A stretch of DNA of 64,000 nt from Roseateles sp. SL47 (GCF_026625885.1 NZ_CP113068.1:5394001-5458000), one strand, 5' to 3'. Counted from the stretch's first letter, positions 1 to 10,720 are shown. Notes: a model not told the origin generated them from the letters alone. Program-made: numbers and translations.

Positions 1-923
1 ATCAGGCGCGCGGCGAACAGGGTGATGGAGCGACCCCACGGCGTGTAGCGCGGCAGTTGGAACAGATCGGCCCCGGGCCGGGCCACACCCGCCGCCGTCG
101 ACACGGCAGCCTCAAAGCCCAGTTCCCGCAGCAGGGCCGCATGGCCGGCGTCGTAGTCGCGCACCGGGCGACCATTCGGATAAGCAAAGCTGCGTACCGG
201 GCGGCCGGTCAGCCGTTCCAGAGCCTCGCGTCCCGCCTGCACCTGATGGCGCGCAGCGTCCAGTGTCAAGGTGGTGAGCACCGTGTGGTCCACCGTGTGT
301 CCACCGACCTCATGGCCCGCATCTGCCAGCGCACGAAGTTGCGCGTCGCTGAGCATCAGGTCCTCCGGCAGCGGCCCCACCGGATGGGCCGCCAGCATCC
401 GTGCCACCTGTGCATCCCGCTCCGCAGGCGCCAGATACTTCAGCTGCACCTGCAAGGCGGAGATGGCCTTCAGCCGTTCTTCCCCCGTCGAGATCGGATG
501 CCGGCCCATGCCGATCGATGCCAGGTCGAGCACCGGTCCGTGGGCCCGACGCACGAATTCAATGACGGTGTCGCTGAACATGCGTCCGCCGTTGAGATAC
601 CCGGTCGCCACAAACACCGTGGCCTTGGCCTGGTGGCGCGCCAGGATGGGATGGGCCACCGTCAGGTTGTCCGCATAGCCATCATCAAAGGTGATGCAGG
701 CGGCACGTCGGGGCAGACGTTTCTCGCGCAAGGCCTGCGCGGCCTCGGACACGGTCATCAGCGTGAAATGTCGCGACAGGAAGCGGGTCTGGGCCTCGAA
801 CAGCGCCGCGTCGATTTCGCCGGGGCGCAAGGGGTCCGGCACTGGCAGCACCCGGTGATAGATGAGGATGCTCAAGGCCGGCGCACCGCCCGGCCAGCCC
901 AGCAGGCTCAGCGAGGCCAGCAT
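1..923 (-). CDS. Polysaccharide deacetylase family protein (partial, C-terminus cut by window edge)
   Basis: About 307 residues are visible and the frame is still open at base 1, so the C-terminus is missing. The NodB-type metal/catalytic motif TFDDGYADN lies near residues 80-88. A second motif, HEVGGHTVDHTVLTT, follows near residue 215, and the segment SFAYPNGRPVRDYD is typical of carbohydrate esterase family 4. These enzymes remove N-acetyl groups from polysaccharide sugars. There is no clear signal peptide, although a short hydrophobic N-terminus is present. The start ATG shares one base with the stop of the ligase gene upstream (TGATG), so the two are translationally coupled. It is the last visible gene of the exopolysaccharide operon and the second deacetylase in it. 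The family is clear; the exact substrate is not. Confidence 0.85.
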   Translation of the reverse strand, partial: MLASLSLLGWPGGAPALSILIYHRVLPVPDPLRPGEIDAALFEAQTRFLSRHFTLMTVSEAAQALREKRLPRRAACITFDDGYADNLTVAHPILARHQAKATVFVATGYLNGGRMFSDTVIEFVRRAHGPVLDLASIGMGRHPISTGEERLKAISALQVQLKYLAPAERDAQVARMLAAHPVGPLPEDLMLSDAQLRALADAGHEVGGHTVDHTVLTTLTLDAARHQVQAGREALERLTGRPVRSFAYPNGRPVRDYDAGHAALLRELGFEAAVSTAAGVARPGADLFQLPRYTPWGRSITLFAARL

Positions 924-2239
924 CAGGCACCTCCCCAATAGGGCGAATGCACGTTGGCCGGGCGCGTGCCGGCGGCAATGGCTGCCTGGGTGCGCTGGTC
1001 CATCTCACGGGCCACGATGCGGTCCAGGGCCACCACCATCAGCACCAGGTAGTAGGGCATGTCGAAATAGACCAGGCTCAGGAATGCGCCGCCGGTGGCA
1101 TAACCGATCAGGCCCACCTGGCACATGGCGGCCAGGTCCCGGGCCCATTGCAGCTCGGCCACATTGCGTGTGGCCCGGATCACCAGGGACGCGCGCCGCC
1201 AGGTCAGCCAGAAGATGCCCACGAACAGGAACAGCCCGACAAAACCATGCTCGCCCAGCGCCTGGAAATAGATGCTGTGCGCGGTGAGCGGAATGGTGGG
1301 GTCCGGCGCATATTTGGCAAAGGCCGCCGGCCCGGCCACGGTGAAACCTCCGCCCAGCGGGAACAGATCGACCGCCAGCCGCCAGGCCGTCTGCCAGGCG
1401 TTGATGCGGCCCATGGCCGAACCGTCCTGGTTGTAGGTCTTGATGGTCTCCATGCGGTCGGTCCAGCTCTCCGGCATGAACACGAAGATCAGCGGCAGGG
1501 CCACCAGCACCACCAAGGCCAGCGGCAGCTTGTTGCGACTCTTGAGCCACATGAAGAACGACATGGCACAGATGGCCAGGAAGGCACCGCGCGACTGCGA
1601 GCCCACCGCCGAGGCCATGCACAGCAGCATCGCCACCAGGGCCAGGTTCCGCTGCCATCGCTTGGTGGCCTGCAACTGCAGATATCGGATCAGCGGCACC
1701 GTCATGATGGTGGCCAGGGCCAGCGAGTTGTTGTCCTCGATGAAGGACCCCTCCGGCCCCCACACCCGCGCCGCGCCGCCGGTCATGATGGTGAACAGGC
1801 CGCCCTTGAGCCCGTAATAACCGATGGAAATCACCAGCACCAGGGCCAGCCAGTCCAGGTCACGCCGGCGTTGCACCACCAGCATGGACACCATCACCAT
1901 CAGCAGCACCTTGAAGGCGCGGGACCAAGGCGCGAACTCGCGGTCCGGATAGAAGGAATGGATCATCGGCGAGACACCGATCCACAGCATCCAGATCAGC
2001 AACAGCACCGTCACGCCGTTGAACGGGAAGCGGGTGAGCTTGTCCCGGTGGATCAGCAGGCTGACAAACAGCGCCAGCGCAATCACCATCGACCACGGCG
2101 CGTCGTGGGCCCAACCGTAAGCCAGGCGGTGCGGGTTCATCACCCCCATCCACACCCAGCCCAGCACGCCCCAGATCGGCTCCTTCATCGTCTTCCAGAT
2201 GAGCAGCGAAAACAGGGCCAGCATGATCAGGTCACGCAT
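923..2239 (-). CDS. O-antigen ligase/polymerase-like membrane protein, exosortase A-associated
   Basis: A 438-residue polytopic membrane protein with roughly ten hydrophobic segments. The N-terminus reads MRDLIMLALFSLLIWKTMKEP, which matches the exosortase A-associated 'probable O-glycosylation ligase' family (TIGR03097, Wzy/WaaL superfamily). A large hydrophilic loop between late membrane spans contains the repeated H-S-Y/GEHG elements seen in Wzy_C proteins (AHSIYFQALGEHGFVG, about residues 310-325). These inner-membrane enzymes polymerise glycan or transfer it from a lipid carrier to an acceptor. The upstream in-frame extension looks like out-of-frame coding sequence of the preceding gene, so the ATG at 2239 was chosen. 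It overlaps the upstream glycosyltransferase by 8 bases and the downstream deacetylase by 1 base. Acceptor unknown. Confidence 0.88.
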   Translation of the reverse strand: MRDLIMLALFSLLIWKTMKEPIWGVLGWVWMGVMNPHRLAYGWAHDAPWSMVIALALFVSLLIHRDKLTRFPFNGVTVLLLIWMLWIGVSPMIHSFYPDREFAPWSRAFKVLLMVMVSMLVVQRRRDLDWLALVLVISIGYYGLKGGLFTIMTGGAARVWGPEGSFIEDNNSLALATIMTVPLIRYLQLQATKRWQRNLALVAMLLCMASAVGSQSRGAFLAICAMSFFMWLKSRNKLPLALVVLVALPLIFVFMPESWTDRMETIKTYNQDGSAMGRINAWQTAWRLAVDLFPLGGGFTVAGPAAFAKYAPDPTIPLTAHSIYFQALGEHGFVGLFLFVGIFWLTWRRASLVIRATRNVAELQWARDLAAMCQVGLIGYATGGAFLSLVYFDMPYYLVLMVVALDRIVAREMDQRTQAAIAAGTRPANVHSPYWGGA

Positions 2240-3437
2240 GTCGGAACTCCGGCACTCCACGGGCGGCCAACACCCGCTGGAACAAATCGATCTGGCCCTG
2301 GGTGGTGGCCTCCCAGGAGAACTGCTCGGCATAGCGCCGTGTGGCGGTACGGTCACGCGGCGCGGCCCGCAGGGCCCGCACGGCAGCGGCCACCCCTGCG
2401 GCGGTGCGCTGCAGCATCAACTCGCCCGCTTCCGGGCTGGCCACCACTTCCGGCGTGCCCCACACGTTGGACGCCGCCACCGGCGTGCCGCAGGCCATCG
2501 CCTCCAGCAGCACATTGGCCCAGCCTTCGCGGCTGGAGGCCAGCACCAGGGCATCCGCGCCCACATACACCTCCCGCAGCCGTGATTGCGGCAGCGGACC
2601 CAGGAACCGCACACGGTCGGTCACACCCAACTCGGCGGCCCGACGGCGCAAGGCGGCCTCTTCCGGGCCTGCGCCGGCAATGAGCAGATCGACGTCCGGC
2701 AACTCGGCCAGCGCCGCAATGACCAGCTCATGGCCTTTGCGTTCAATCAGATGGCCGACCGACGCCAGCGTGAAGCGTCCGGGCGCCAGACCCAGGGCCG
2801 TTCTGGCCGCGTCACGCCCACCGGGATGGAAGAGCGTCAGATCCACGCCATTGCGCAGCACATGGATCTTGGCGGCATCGGCACCGAGGTGCACCAGCTC
2901 ATCCTTCAGCGCCGCGCAGACGGTGACCATGGCGTCCGCCTGGGCCGCTGCCCGCAGAATGAGCTTGCGAGGGAAGCTGTAGGCCGGGATGAGATTGATG
3001 TCGGTGCCGCGGGCGGTGATCACCAGCGGCTTGCCCAAGGCCTTGGCCACCATCGCGGCGGCCACACCGTCCGGATAGAAGTAGTGGGCATCGATCAGAT
3101 CGAAGTCTTCACCCGCGCGTTGCAAGGCCCGCGCCGCCCGCAGTGCCGTCCAGGCCAGGGTGTAGGGCGCGCTGCTCATGCCCACCTTGGGCAGCCGGAT
3201 GAAGCGGGGGTGGCTCACCGCCAATCCATGGCGCATTTCGTCCTTCGGCGTCGTGGCAAAGCGGGCATATTCACCAAAGCGTTCGGCCTTGAACGGGAAC
3301 CAGGGCACCGGGGCCACCACGCGCGAGGTGACCTGTCCGGAGCCCACGAGATGGCGAAGACGGGTTTCCACAAAGATGCCGTGGCTGGGCATCTGAGCGC
3401 TGGGGTAGAGCGTGGAAAAGGTCAGCAGCTTCAGCAT
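2232..3437 (-). CDS. Glycosyltransferase family 4 protein, exopolysaccharide locus
   Basis: 401 residues with the GT-B fold of family GT4. The N-terminal domain opens with LKLLTFSTLYPSAQMPSHGIFVETRL. The C-terminal domain carries the donor-binding region (VGHLIERKGHELVIAALAEL) and the acidic loop ASSREGWANVLLEAMACGTPVAA (the E-x7-E retaining-GT motif). The enzyme would transfer a nucleotide-activated sugar to the growing lipid-linked repeat unit at the cytoplasmic face. A GTG twelve bases upstream (3449) could also start translation and lies 4 bases after the preceding stop; ATG 3437 is preferred because related proteins start at this methionine. Donor and linkage cannot be read from sequence. 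Confidence 0.9.
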   Translation of the reverse strand: MLKLLTFSTLYPSAQMPSHGIFVETRLRHLVGSGQVTSRVVAPVPWFPFKAERFGEYARFATTPKDEMRHGLAVSHPRFIRLPKVGMSSAPYTLAWTALRAARALQRAGEDFDLIDAHYFYPDGVAAAMVAKALGKPLVITARGTDINLIPAYSFPRKLILRAAAQADAMVTVCAALKDELVHLGADAAKIHVLRNGVDLTLFHPGGRDAARTALGLAPGRFTLASVGHLIERKGHELVIAALAELPDVDLLIAGAGPEEAALRRRAAELGVTDRVRFLGPLPQSRLREVYVGADALVLASSREGWANVLLEAMACGTPVAASNVWGTPEVVASPEAGELMLQRTAAGVAAAVRALRAAPRDRTATRRYAEQFSWEATTQGQIDLFQRVLAARGVPEFRHA

Positions 3438-3453
3438 GGCTTTTGGCACGACC

Positions 3454-4650
3454 TCAAATCTTCACATCACCCAGCGTGGACGCTGGGGCGTCCCGCAGCG
3501 ACCGCGCCAGCGCCACCACCCGTTCAGCATTGCCCAGCCAGGTCAGGTTCAAGCGGCCGATGGTGGCGTGGGCGCCCTCCCCCAGCCGCTGGCGCAGCGC
3601 TTCGTCATGGGCCAGGCGCGCCAGCAGCCCCTCCAGCGCCAGCGGCTGGGCAGGGTCGAAGAGCAGCGCATTGCGCTGATCCTCCAGCACTTCTTCGATG
3701 TTGGGCTGCCGGGGCGCGACGATGGCCTTGGCCAGCGCCAGATATTCAAACAGCTTGAGCGGCGAGGCGTAAGCCACCACCGCCGGCTGCAGGGCGATGT
3801 CAAAAGCGGCCACGTGGCGCGGCACGTCATCACGGGAGATGACCCCGGTGAAACGCACCCGGTCCCCCAGGTTCAGCTCCCGTGCCAAAGCCTCCAGGTC
3901 GGCACGCGCCGGGCCGTCCCCGACCAGCAGCAGGCGCGCATGACGCGGCGCATCGCCACTGGCCATCCAGCGGATCACCCGGTCCATGCCATGCCAGTCC
4001 CGCACGAAACCGGTAAAGCCCAGCACCAGCGCGTCCGGCCAGCCCAGGGCCGCCTTGGCCTCGGCCGGTGTTGGTGCGCCTGCGAAGTGCTCTTCATTGA
4101 TGCCGTTGGGCACCACCATCAAGCGCTCCGCCGGCACACCACGCGCGGCCACCAGATCCCCCAGCACCCGGGTGACCGGCAGCACCATGTCGGCGCCGCG
4201 CCAGACCAGGCCCTCGGCCCACCGCGCCAGGCGTGGCAGGGCCAGACCGCCAAAGCGCTCGCGTTCATCGGCCAGCGGTGCATTCACTTCCAGCAGCAGC
4301 GGCAAGCCGGTGCGGCGCTTGAGCAGCAGGCCGGCCAGCAGATAGAGGTTGTAGCGCTCGTAGATGGCGTCGGGCCGGAACACCCGGGCGGCACGGGCCA
4401 GCCGCCGGTAGGCCAGCAGTGAATAACCCAGCTCCAGCAGCTCATAGACCCACTTGGGCAAGCGGGCACGCAGGCGCTGCACCCAACCGACGTCGTCGCC
4501 CATGCGGGCCTTGTCCTGCGGCCGGGACTCCCCGCCCGGCGCCACGACCATCACCTCATGCCCCAAGGCACGCAGCGAGCCAATCATCTCTTCGATATGG
4601 ACCGCCTGGCCGTCCTTGGACGCGGTGCGGTGGTGATAGAGGATCTTCAT
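3454..4650 (-). CDS. Glycosyltransferase family 4 protein, exopolysaccharide locus
   Basis: 398 residues, GT-B fold. It begins MKILYHHRTASKDGQAVHIEEMI, a start seen in glycosyltransferases of exosortase-associated clusters. The acceptor domain covers about residues 1-190. The donor domain has LLVGDGPARADLEALARELNLGDRVRFTG (split here for length) and a degenerate E-x7-E region (ASPLKLFEYLALAKAIVAP) near residue 290. The gene sits 20 bases after the amidotransferase and 16 bases before the next glycosyltransferase, all in the same orientation. Role: one sugar-addition step in repeat-unit assembly. Family assignment is firm; sugar specificity unknown. Confidence 0.9.
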   Translation of the reverse strand: MKILYHHRTASKDGQAVHIEEMIGSLRALGHEVMVVAPGGESRPQDKARMGDDVGWVQRLRARLPKWVYELLELGYSLLAYRRLARAARVFRPDAIYERYNLYLLAGLLLKRRTGLPLLLEVNAPLADERERFGGLALPRLARWAEGLVWRGADMVLPVTRVLGDLVAARGVPAERLMVVPNGINEEHFAGAPTPAEAKAALGWPDALVLGFTGFVRDWHGMDRVIRWMASGDAPRHARLLLVGDGPARADLEALARELNLGDRVRFTGVISRDDVPRHVAAFDIALQPAVVAYASPLKLFEYLALAKAIVAPRQPNIEEVLEDQRNALLFDPAQPLALEGLLARLAHDEALRQRLGEGAHATIGRLNLTWLGNAERVVALARSLRDAPASTLGDVKI

Positions 4651-4670
4651 TCGAGGGGCCGTTGGTGACG

Positions 4671-6587
4671 TCAGGCGGCCTGGCGCATCGGCGCCATGCC
4701 CATGACGTTGCGCAGGAACGCGTCATACATCAGCAGCGTCCACAGGGGCGTGCTGTGGTCCCGGCTGCCGTTCTCATGCTGCTCCACCAGTTGCCCGATG
4801 GCCTTGAGGTCGAACCAGCCCGAATCCGCCAGCGGGCCGCCCAGCAGCGAGCTGCGCACCCGCTGGCGCAGCGGCCCGCGGAACCAGCGCGACAGTGGCA
4901 CGGCAAAGCCCATCTTGGGCCGGTACAGCACGTCCCGGGGCAGATGCGGCTCCAGCGATTTCTTGAAGAGATACTTGCCTTCCCCACCGCGCAGCTTGAG
5001 ATGTGACGGCAGCGTGCCCAGCCACTCCACCAGCGGATGGTCCATCAAGGGTTCACGCACTTCCAGCGAATGCGCCATGGACGCGCGGTCGACCTTGGTG
5101 TTGATGTCCCCCACCAGATAGGTGTGAAGGTCGATGTATTGAATCATCGCCAGCGGGTCATCGGTGTTGGCCCGCTCGGCATGGCGCAGGAACAGCTCGC
5201 GGGCGTTGTAGCCGCCCAGCTCCGATTTGAAGCGGGCACTGTAGAGCGGCAGACGCTCGTTGTCCCGGATCACGGACATGGTGTGGAAATAGGCTTCCAC
5301 CGAATTGCGCGCCAGTGCCTGGAAGGTGGTCTTGGCCCGGAAGACGCGCGGCGCCCAGTCCGCCTTCGGATACAAACGGCCCAGCGTGCCGAACAGCGGG
5401 CGGCGCAGGCCCAGCGGCAGGCTGGCCCGCATGCGCTCTTCCATCATGTGCAGCCTGTAGCGGCGGTAACCGCCGAAGCTCTCATCACCGCCGTCCCCGG
5501 ACAGCGCCACCGTGACATGCTTGCGCGCCAGTTGGCAGACGCGGTACGTAGGGATGGCGGAGCTGTCGGCGTAAGGCTCGTCGTACAGACGCGCCAGGGT
5601 GTCGATGAGATCGAAGTCGTCGCTCTGCACCATCTCCACATGGTGGTCGGTGTGATAGCGGTCGGCCACCTGCTGGGCGAATTCGGATTCGTTGTAGGCC
5701 GGGTCATCAAACGCGATGGAGCAGGTCTTGACCGGGCTCGTGCTCTCACCGGCCATCATGGCCACCACCGCACTCGAGTCCACCCCGCCGGAGAGGAAGG
5801 CACCGAGCGGCACCTCGGCAATCATGCGCAGCCGGACCGATTCACGCAGGCGGCGCAGCAGTTCTTCCTGCGCCTGGGTCTCGTCGATCTTGGCGTCCAG
5901 CGTGAATTGCACATCCCAGTAGCGGCGCGGCTGGCCCAGCGTCTCGCCGCGGCGGACCACCAGGGTATGGCCGGGCGGCAGCTTGAGAGCCTGGCGGAAC
6001 ACAGTACGCGGCTCGGCCACATAGCCCAGCGCAAAGTACTCTTCCACCGCCTGCGGGTCAATGTCGCGGCGCAGTTGCGGATGGGCCATCAGCGCCTTGA
6101 GCTCGGAGCCGAACACCAGCGCACCGTCGTCCAGCAAGGCGTAGAACATCGGCTTCACACCAAGCCGATCCCGCGCCATGAACAGCACATCCCGCGCCTG
6201 GTCCCACAGCACGAAGGCAAACATGCCACGCAGCTTCTGCACGCAGTCTTCGCCCCAGGCGGACCAGGCATGCACGATGACCTCGGTGTCGCTGCGCGTG
6301 CGAAACACATACCCCAACGCCTGCAGCTCGGCCATCAGCGACTGGTAGTTGTAGATCTCACCGTTGAAGACGATGCCCACCGTGCCCTGCGCATTAAACA
6401 GCGGCTGCTGCCCGGTGGCGATGTCGATGATGGACAAGCGGCGGTGGCCAAAGCCCAGGCCCGGCTGCAGATGGATGGAGCCCTCATCCGGCCCGCGATG
6501 GTGGAGCGTGTCGTTGATGCGATGCATCAGGGCGGCGTCGAAGTCGCGCCGGCCCCGGGTGTCGAAGATGCCGCTGATTCCGCACAT
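4671..6587 (-). CDS. Asparagine synthase (glutamine-hydrolysing)-type amidotransferase, exosortase A-associated
   Basis: 638 residues. The start was set at the ATG giving MCGISGIFD, because Cys2 is the N-terminal nucleophile of class II glutamine amidotransferases; an upstream in-frame extension would bury it. The glutaminase domain covers about residues 1-190 (HHRGPDEGS, GEIYNYQ, RSDTEVIVHAW). The AsnB-type synthetase domain follows with the ATP-pyrophosphatase motif LSGGVDSSAVVAMMAG near residue 262 and LSGDGGDESFGGY. Enzymes of this subfamily (TIGR03108-like) occur in XrtA exopolysaccharide loci, where they are thought to amidate a sugar acid or similar residue rather than aspartate; that role is inferred from context. 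Adjacent to glycosyltransferases on both sides. Confidence 0.92.
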   Translation of the reverse strand: MCGISGIFDTRGRRDFDAALMHRINDTLHHRGPDEGSIHLQPGLGFGHRRLSIIDIATGQQPLFNAQGTVGIVFNGEIYNYQSLMAELQALGYVFRTRSDTEVIVHAWSAWGEDCVQKLRGMFAFVLWDQARDVLFMARDRLGVKPMFYALLDDGALVFGSELKALMAHPQLRRDIDPQAVEEYFALGYVAEPRTVFRQALKLPPGHTLVVRRGETLGQPRRYWDVQFTLDAKIDETQAQEELLRRLRESVRLRMIAEVPLGAFLSGGVDSSAVVAMMAGESTSPVKTCSIAFDDPAYNESEFAQQVADRYHTDHHVEMVQSDDFDLIDTLARLYDEPYADSSAIPTYRVCQLARKHVTVALSGDGGDESFGGYRRYRLHMMEERMRASLPLGLRRPLFGTLGRLYPKADWAPRVFRAKTTFQALARNSVEAYFHTMSVIRDNERLPLYSARFKSELGGYNARELFLRHAERANTDDPLAMIQYIDLHTYLVGDINTKVDRASMAHSLEVREPLMDHPLVEWLGTLPSHLKLRGGEGKYLFKKSLEPHLPRDVLYRPKMGFAVPLSRWFRGPLRQRVRSSLLGGPLADSGWFDLKAIGQLVEQHENGSRDHSTPLWTLLMYDAFLRNVMGMAPMRQAA

Positions 6588-6600
6588 GATGTTGTTCCCG

Positions 6601-7815
6601 TCAGTTCCCTGATGCCGGCGACTGGCCGCGCAGGCGGTCGTACAGCCCCTGATAACGAGCCACCATGGCCCGCATGCTGAAGTCCCGCTCCACCCGATGG
6701 CGTCCTGCATCCCCCATGGCTGCGGCCTGCGCCGGGCTGCGCGCCAGGCGCAGCAGGGCCGTGGCCATCGGCTGCGGATCACCCGCAGCCACCAGCAGGC
6801 CGCTGATCTGCGGGGTCACCAGGTCGGCATTGCCGCCGACCTCGGTGGCCACCACCGCCAGCCCGCTGGCCATGGCCTCCAGAATGGTGTTGGAGATGCC
6901 TTCGGCCAGAGAGGGCAGCGCGAAGACATGCAGGCCGCGCATCACCGCCGGCACATCGCTGCGCTCGCCGGGCAGCCAGGCCAGATCGGACATGCCGGCC
7001 TCGTCCAGCAGGGCCTGGCACTCGGCCCGCAGCGGGCCGTCGCCCACCATCACCAAGCGCAGCCGATCCCGCAGGTCCTGCGCCGCATGCACCATCAGGA
7101 TAAAGGCGCGGGTGAGCATGAGCTGATCCTTCACCGCCTGCATGCGGCCCACCGTGCCGATGATCCAGTGCCGGGCAGGGTCGAACGGGCAGCCGTTGAT
7201 GGGCTGCGCCTGACGCGGCACACCGTCGACAAGGCCCGCGCGGAAACGCTCGGTATCCACGCCGTTGACGAACTGGCTGACACGCGCCTCGGGCACGCCG
7301 ATCGGACCGGTCAGGTAGTCCCCCAGGTCGCGGGACAGAGCGATGTAGTGCGACACGAAGGGGCGATAGAAGCGGCGCACCCGCTGATAGGTGCGATTGC
7401 GGCCATCCAGGTCTCCCACATCCCGACCATGTTCTCCATGGATGCGTACCGGCACCCGCGCCAGCCAGGCCGGCAGCTGCACCTCCAGCGCGGCGAGGTT
7501 GCGGCTGTGCACGACGGCGGGCTGCAGGGTGCGAAACAACCGGTAGAGCTGGGGATAGAGCCAGAAACCCTGGCCGGGGGGTTTGTTCAACGCAAAGAAG
7601 TCGACATCGTCGCGCTGCAGGCGGCGACGGAAGTCCGTCACCTCGGTCAGCGCGAGGATGGCGTGGCGGTAGCGGTCGGCCGGCATGTGGTTGATGAGGT
7701 TGACCACGCCATTCTCCAACCCACCGGTGTCAAAGCGGTACATCACATGCAGCACCAGCGGGCGCGGGTCTCCCCGGCGGTCGCTGCCGTGGACCAAGGG
7801 CAGACGGACGCTCAT
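6601..7815 (-). CDS. Sugar transferase, PEP-CTERM/EpsH1 system-associated (GT4)
   Basis: 404 residues. The N-terminal motif [22 protein letters not shown] is the hallmark of the exosortase-linked GT4 subfamily TIGR03088. The donor domain contains [12 protein letters not shown], a diphosphate-binding loop, and [30 protein letters not shown] with the E-x7-E signature. It starts in a 4-base ATGA overlap with the stop of the exosortase gene and ends 13 bases before the amidotransferase, so it is part of one transcript. Function: sugar transfer during repeat-unit synthesis at the inner membrane. Confidence 0.92.
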   Translation of the reverse strand: MSVRLPLVHGSDRRGDPRPLVLHVMYRFDTGGLENGVVNLINHMPADRYRHAILALTEVTDFRRRLQRDDVDFFALNKPPGQGFWLYPQLYRLFRTLQPAVVHSRNLAALEVQLPAWLARVPVRIHGEHGRDVGDLDGRNRTYQRVRRFYRPFVSHYIALSRDLGDYLTGPIGVPEARVSQFVNGVDTERFRAGLVDGVPRQAQPINGCPFDPARHWIIGTVGRMQAVKDQLMLTRAFILMVHAAQDLRDRLRLVMVGDGPLRAECQALLDEAGMSDLAWLPGERSDVPAVMRGLHVFALPSLAEGISNTILEAMASGLAVVATEVGGNADLVTPQISGLLVAAGDPQPMATALLRLARSPAQAAAMGDAGRHRVERDFSMRAMVARYQGLYDRLRGQSPASGN

Positions 7816-9485
7816 GGCCGCCCTCCCGTGGCTGCCGGTGTGTGCTGCGAGCGCACGCGCTGCAGCTCGGCATCGATGGCCGGCCAGTGGTGTTGCATGA
7901 ACTGCCGCAGCCGCTGCGGTGCGGCCTCGTCCTGTGCGGTGTAGACCAGCACCAGGGCGGCATCATCGCCCTGCCCCGTCATGCGGCCCCAGGCGCCCAG
8001 CAGCCGGGCGCGCCAGTCGCTGACCATCGGGCGCCCGTTGATCCAGTACACATGCCAGGCCAGCAGACGGCGGGCGCTGCTGGCTTCCAGACCGGCGGCG
8101 CGGATGTCCGTGGTGAGCATCGGCAGCTCCGTGGCTGTGGACAAGGGCACCGAGGTCTGGCCGCGAGACACCGCAGCCCATTGTTTGTTGTCCGGCATCA
8201 CCACCAGGTTGCTGGAGCTGACCAGCTTGCGGTCGTAGTCCTGGTCGCGGAAGTATTGGAGATGAAGACCGACTTCCTGCGCCGCGCTCGGGTCAGGGCC
8301 CTGGCTTGAACTGCGTGGGACGCCTGGACTGGCTGGGACGCCTGGATCAACCGGACCGTTCCCGCCAACGCGGGCAAAGCGCTCATGCACGCTGGCATTG
8401 GCCCCACTGAATCCGGGCTGCCAGGCGTCGGCGGGCACGGGGCGGACGACCCAGCCGCCCGCAGGCGAGAGTGCTGTCAGCCCGGTCACCACCGTACCAC
8501 TGCCCTGCCGCAGCCAGGCGCTGGCGGCCACCGGCAGCATCAGCACCGCCACCAGCGCCGTCGCGCTCACCCAGGGGGACGCCGCCCCGGCCCCGTCGGC
8601 CGACCGGCGGTCCGTCGCCGGCTGGAGAGGCCGCTCCGCTTGCGCCCATCGCCCACCGATCAGGAACATGACCAGCATCACAAGGCCGAAGAAGACCCAG
8701 CCGTAGATGAGATGGTCCACGCCCACCGCCAGGGTGTTGCCGGAGAGATGGCCCATGAGGACGATCAGATAGGCCCGTGCCCAGTTGGCCACCAGCGGCA
8801 AGGCCAGGGCAAAGGCGATGAAGGCCAGGCGGCGGCGCAGTGTCTGATAGCTGAGGTAGGCATAGAGCGTGCCGACCATCAGCGATGCAATGAGATACCG
8901 CACGCCGGAACAGGCCTCCACCACCGACCATTGGCCGCTGGGGATGATGAACTGCAGGCCCTCCTTGTAGACCGGAATGCCGCTCAGGCGCAGGGCCAGC
9001 ACGGTGAAGCGCGCGGTCCACTCCATCAACTGCGGCAGCAGGAATTCGCCGATAGGCACGCAGAAGAACAGAAACGCCAGCGGAAACATCATCTCCCGCG
9101 TCACCGCAGGGCCCAGCACCGCCGGCACCAGCAGCACCAGCATGGCCACCAGCAGGAACTGGGTGGCGGCATTGATGGCCGCGAAATCCGCCAGCAGCCA
9201 CACCGCACCCATCAGGGCGATCGGCACTGCCAGCCAGGGCATCGGCCAAGGCGTCAGTGACGCCACCACGGCGCGGCGCCGCCAGGCCAGCCACAACACG
9301 ATCGGCGGCACCAGAAACGCATGGGTGAAGGTGCCGGACCGCCACCAGATGTTCACCATGCCCAGCGCCGTCTGCCGGTACAGCAGCAGCAGCACGAGCA
9401 CCAGCAGCCCCAGCACCAGCAGCGGGCGGCGCCAGGCGGCCGGCAGGCTGACCGGGCCCAGCCGCTTGGGTGTGGTCACGCTCAT
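7812..9485 (-). CDS. xrtA: Exosortase A fused to EpsI-type domain
   Basis: 557 residues. Residues 1-285 form a polytopic exosortase domain with about eight membrane spans. The putative active site is visible: Cys192 in [13 protein letters not shown], Arg237 in NWARAY, and His246/His258 before [10 protein letters not shown]. Residues from about 305 on carry one more membrane span and an EpsI-like soluble domain ([20 protein letters not shown]). Exosortases recognise the C-terminal PEP-CTERM signal, cut it and are thought to attach the protein to a surface glycan. The XrtA-EpsI fusion is a known arrangement in this family. ATG 9485 overlaps the upstream gene's stop (ATGA). A likely substrate is encoded nearby at 20065-21024. 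Confidence 0.94.
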   Translation of the reverse strand: MSVTTPKRLGPVSLPAAWRRPLLVLGLLVLVLLLLYRQTALGMVNIWWRSGTFTHAFLVPPIVLWLAWRRRAVVASLTPWPMPWLAVPIALMGAVWLLADFAAINAATQFLLVAMLVLLVPAVLGPAVTREMMFPLAFLFFCVPIGEFLLPQLMEWTARFTVLALRLSGIPVYKEGLQFIIPSGQWSVVEACSGVRYLIASLMVGTLYAYLSYQTLRRRLAFIAFALALPLVANWARAYLIVLMGHLSGNTLAVGVDHLIYGWVFFGLVMLVMFLIGGRWAQAERPLQPATDRRSADGAGAASPWVSATALVAVLMLPVAASAWLRQGSGTVVTGLTALSPAGGWVVRPVPADAWQPGFSGANASVHERFARVGGNGPVDPGVPASPGVPRSSSQGPDPSAAQEVGLHLQYFRDQDYDRKLVSSSNLVVMPDNKQWAAVSRGQTSVPLSTATELPMLTTDIRAAGLEASSARRLLAWHVYWINGRPMVSDWRARLLGAWGRMTGQGDDAALVLVYTAQDEAAPQRLRQFMQHHWPAIDAELQRVRSQHTPAATGGRP

Positions 9486-10711
9486 GCGGCCCCCTCGGGG
9501 CTGCGAGGCAGGTAGTGGTCCAACCGGGAGAGATGGGCGTGCCAGCTGAACTGGCGCAGCACCCGTTCCCGGGCCTGCTGCCCCATCGCCTGGGCGCGCT
9601 GGGGTGCGGACAGCAGCGCATGCACCAGTTCCAGATAGTCTCCAGCCGAGTCCGCAGACAGCAAATCCTGGCCGGCCAGCACACCATTGGCGCTGAGCGC
9701 TTCCACGCAACTGCGGGCCGCGACCACCGGGCGGCCCACGGCCATCGCTTCCAGAATCTTGTTCTGCACGCCGCGCGCCAGGCGCAGCGGGGCCACCACT
9801 GCAGCCGCATGCTGCAGATAGGGGCGCACATCCGGCACCGTGCCGGTCACCCGCACCGACTCCCCAGCCAGCGCCTGCACCGCCGGTGTGGGGCTGCGGC
9901 CCACGATGGTGAAGCGCAGCTTCGGCCAGCGTTGCCGCAGGCCCGGCAGCACTTCGCTGGCAAACCACTGCACCGCATCCACGTTGGGCCAGTAGTCCAT
10001 CGCTCCGGTGAAGACCAGCGGCAGTTCGTCCGGATCAAACGGGTTGCCCTGCGCGGGCAGTGGCGAAAAATAGCCACTGTCCACCCCATTGCCCAGCGCC
10101 TCCACCGGCGCGCCGGAGGCAGAGAGCCGCTGGAACAGCGCCTTCTCGCTTTCGGTCACGAAGAAGGAGCAGCGCGCATGCTCGGCCACCTGCCGCTCGT
10201 AAGCGAGCAGTTCCCGGCCTTCACGGCGGTAAAGCCAGGACATCGGCCAGCGATGTGCCTTGGCATAGTCGGTCCATTTGGCGGAATCCACATCCACAAA
10301 GTCCACCAGCATGGGCACGTCGCCCATGGTCTGGCGCAGTTGCAGCGCGTACTGCGCCATGGTGGAGGAGAAGACGACGATGGCGTCAAAGCGGGGCCCC
10401 TGCGCCAATTGTTCAATCCAGGCCCGCATCGCCCGGTGCCGGTAGTAGGGCAGGCTGAGCGCCTCGCCGCTGATCAGGCCCCGCAGGCTGGCCAGTCGGG
10501 ACGTGAGCGGGTTCAGGCCGGCCACAAACACATCCGCGCAGCACTGCCGCAGGGCGGGAACATGGGCCCAGTCTTCCCCATCGTCGATGAAGCTGCCCAG
10601 CACCACCTCGTGGCCGGCGGCCAGATGCTTGAGCAGGTGGTAGGAGCGCAGCTTGTCGCCCTTGTTGGGCGGATACGGCAGGCGATGGACGAGATACAGA
10701 ATGCGGGCCAT
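9482..10711 (-). CDS. Sugar transferase, PEP-CTERM/EpsH1 system-associated (stp1-type)
   Basis: 409 residues. [25 protein letters not shown] is typical of subfamily TIGR03087, found only in exosortase loci (start quoted here only as a family hallmark: [18 protein letters not shown]). The C-terminal half holds the GT-B donor domain, with [19 protein letters not shown] and [22 protein letters not shown] (retaining GT E-x7-E region). The gene begins 9 bases after the FemAB-like gene and overlaps exosortase by 4 bases. Role: a sugar-transfer step for the exopolysaccharide; possibly tied to the glycan onto which exosortase substrates are placed (inference). Confidence 0.92.
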   Translation of the reverse strand: MARILYLVHRLPYPPNKGDKLRSYHLLKHLAAGHEVVLGSFIDDGEDWAHVPALRQCCADVFVAGLNPLTSRLASLRGLISGEALSLPYYRHRAMRAWIEQLAQGPRFDAIVVFSSTMAQYALQLRQTMGDVPMLVDFVDVDSAKWTDYAKAHRWPMSWLYRREGRELLAYERQVAEHARCSFFVTESEKALFQRLSASGAPVEALGNGVDSGYFSPLPAQGNPFDPDELPLVFTGAMDYWPNVDAVQWFASEVLPGLRQRWPKLRFTIVGRSPTPAVQALAGESVRVTGTVPDVRPYLQHAAAVVAPLRLARGVQNKILEAMAVGRPVVAARSCVEALSANGVLAGQDLLSADSAGDYLELVHALLSAPQRAQAMGQQARERVLRQFSWHAHLSRLDHYLPRSPEGAA

Positions 10712-10720
10712 GCGCCCCCC

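Noticed and set aside
947..2683. 578-codon plus-strand open frame
   Set aside because: It is antisense to the ligase and a glycosyltransferase gene, rich in His/Gln/Arg, and mirrors the codon bias of the opposite strand; no ribosome site.
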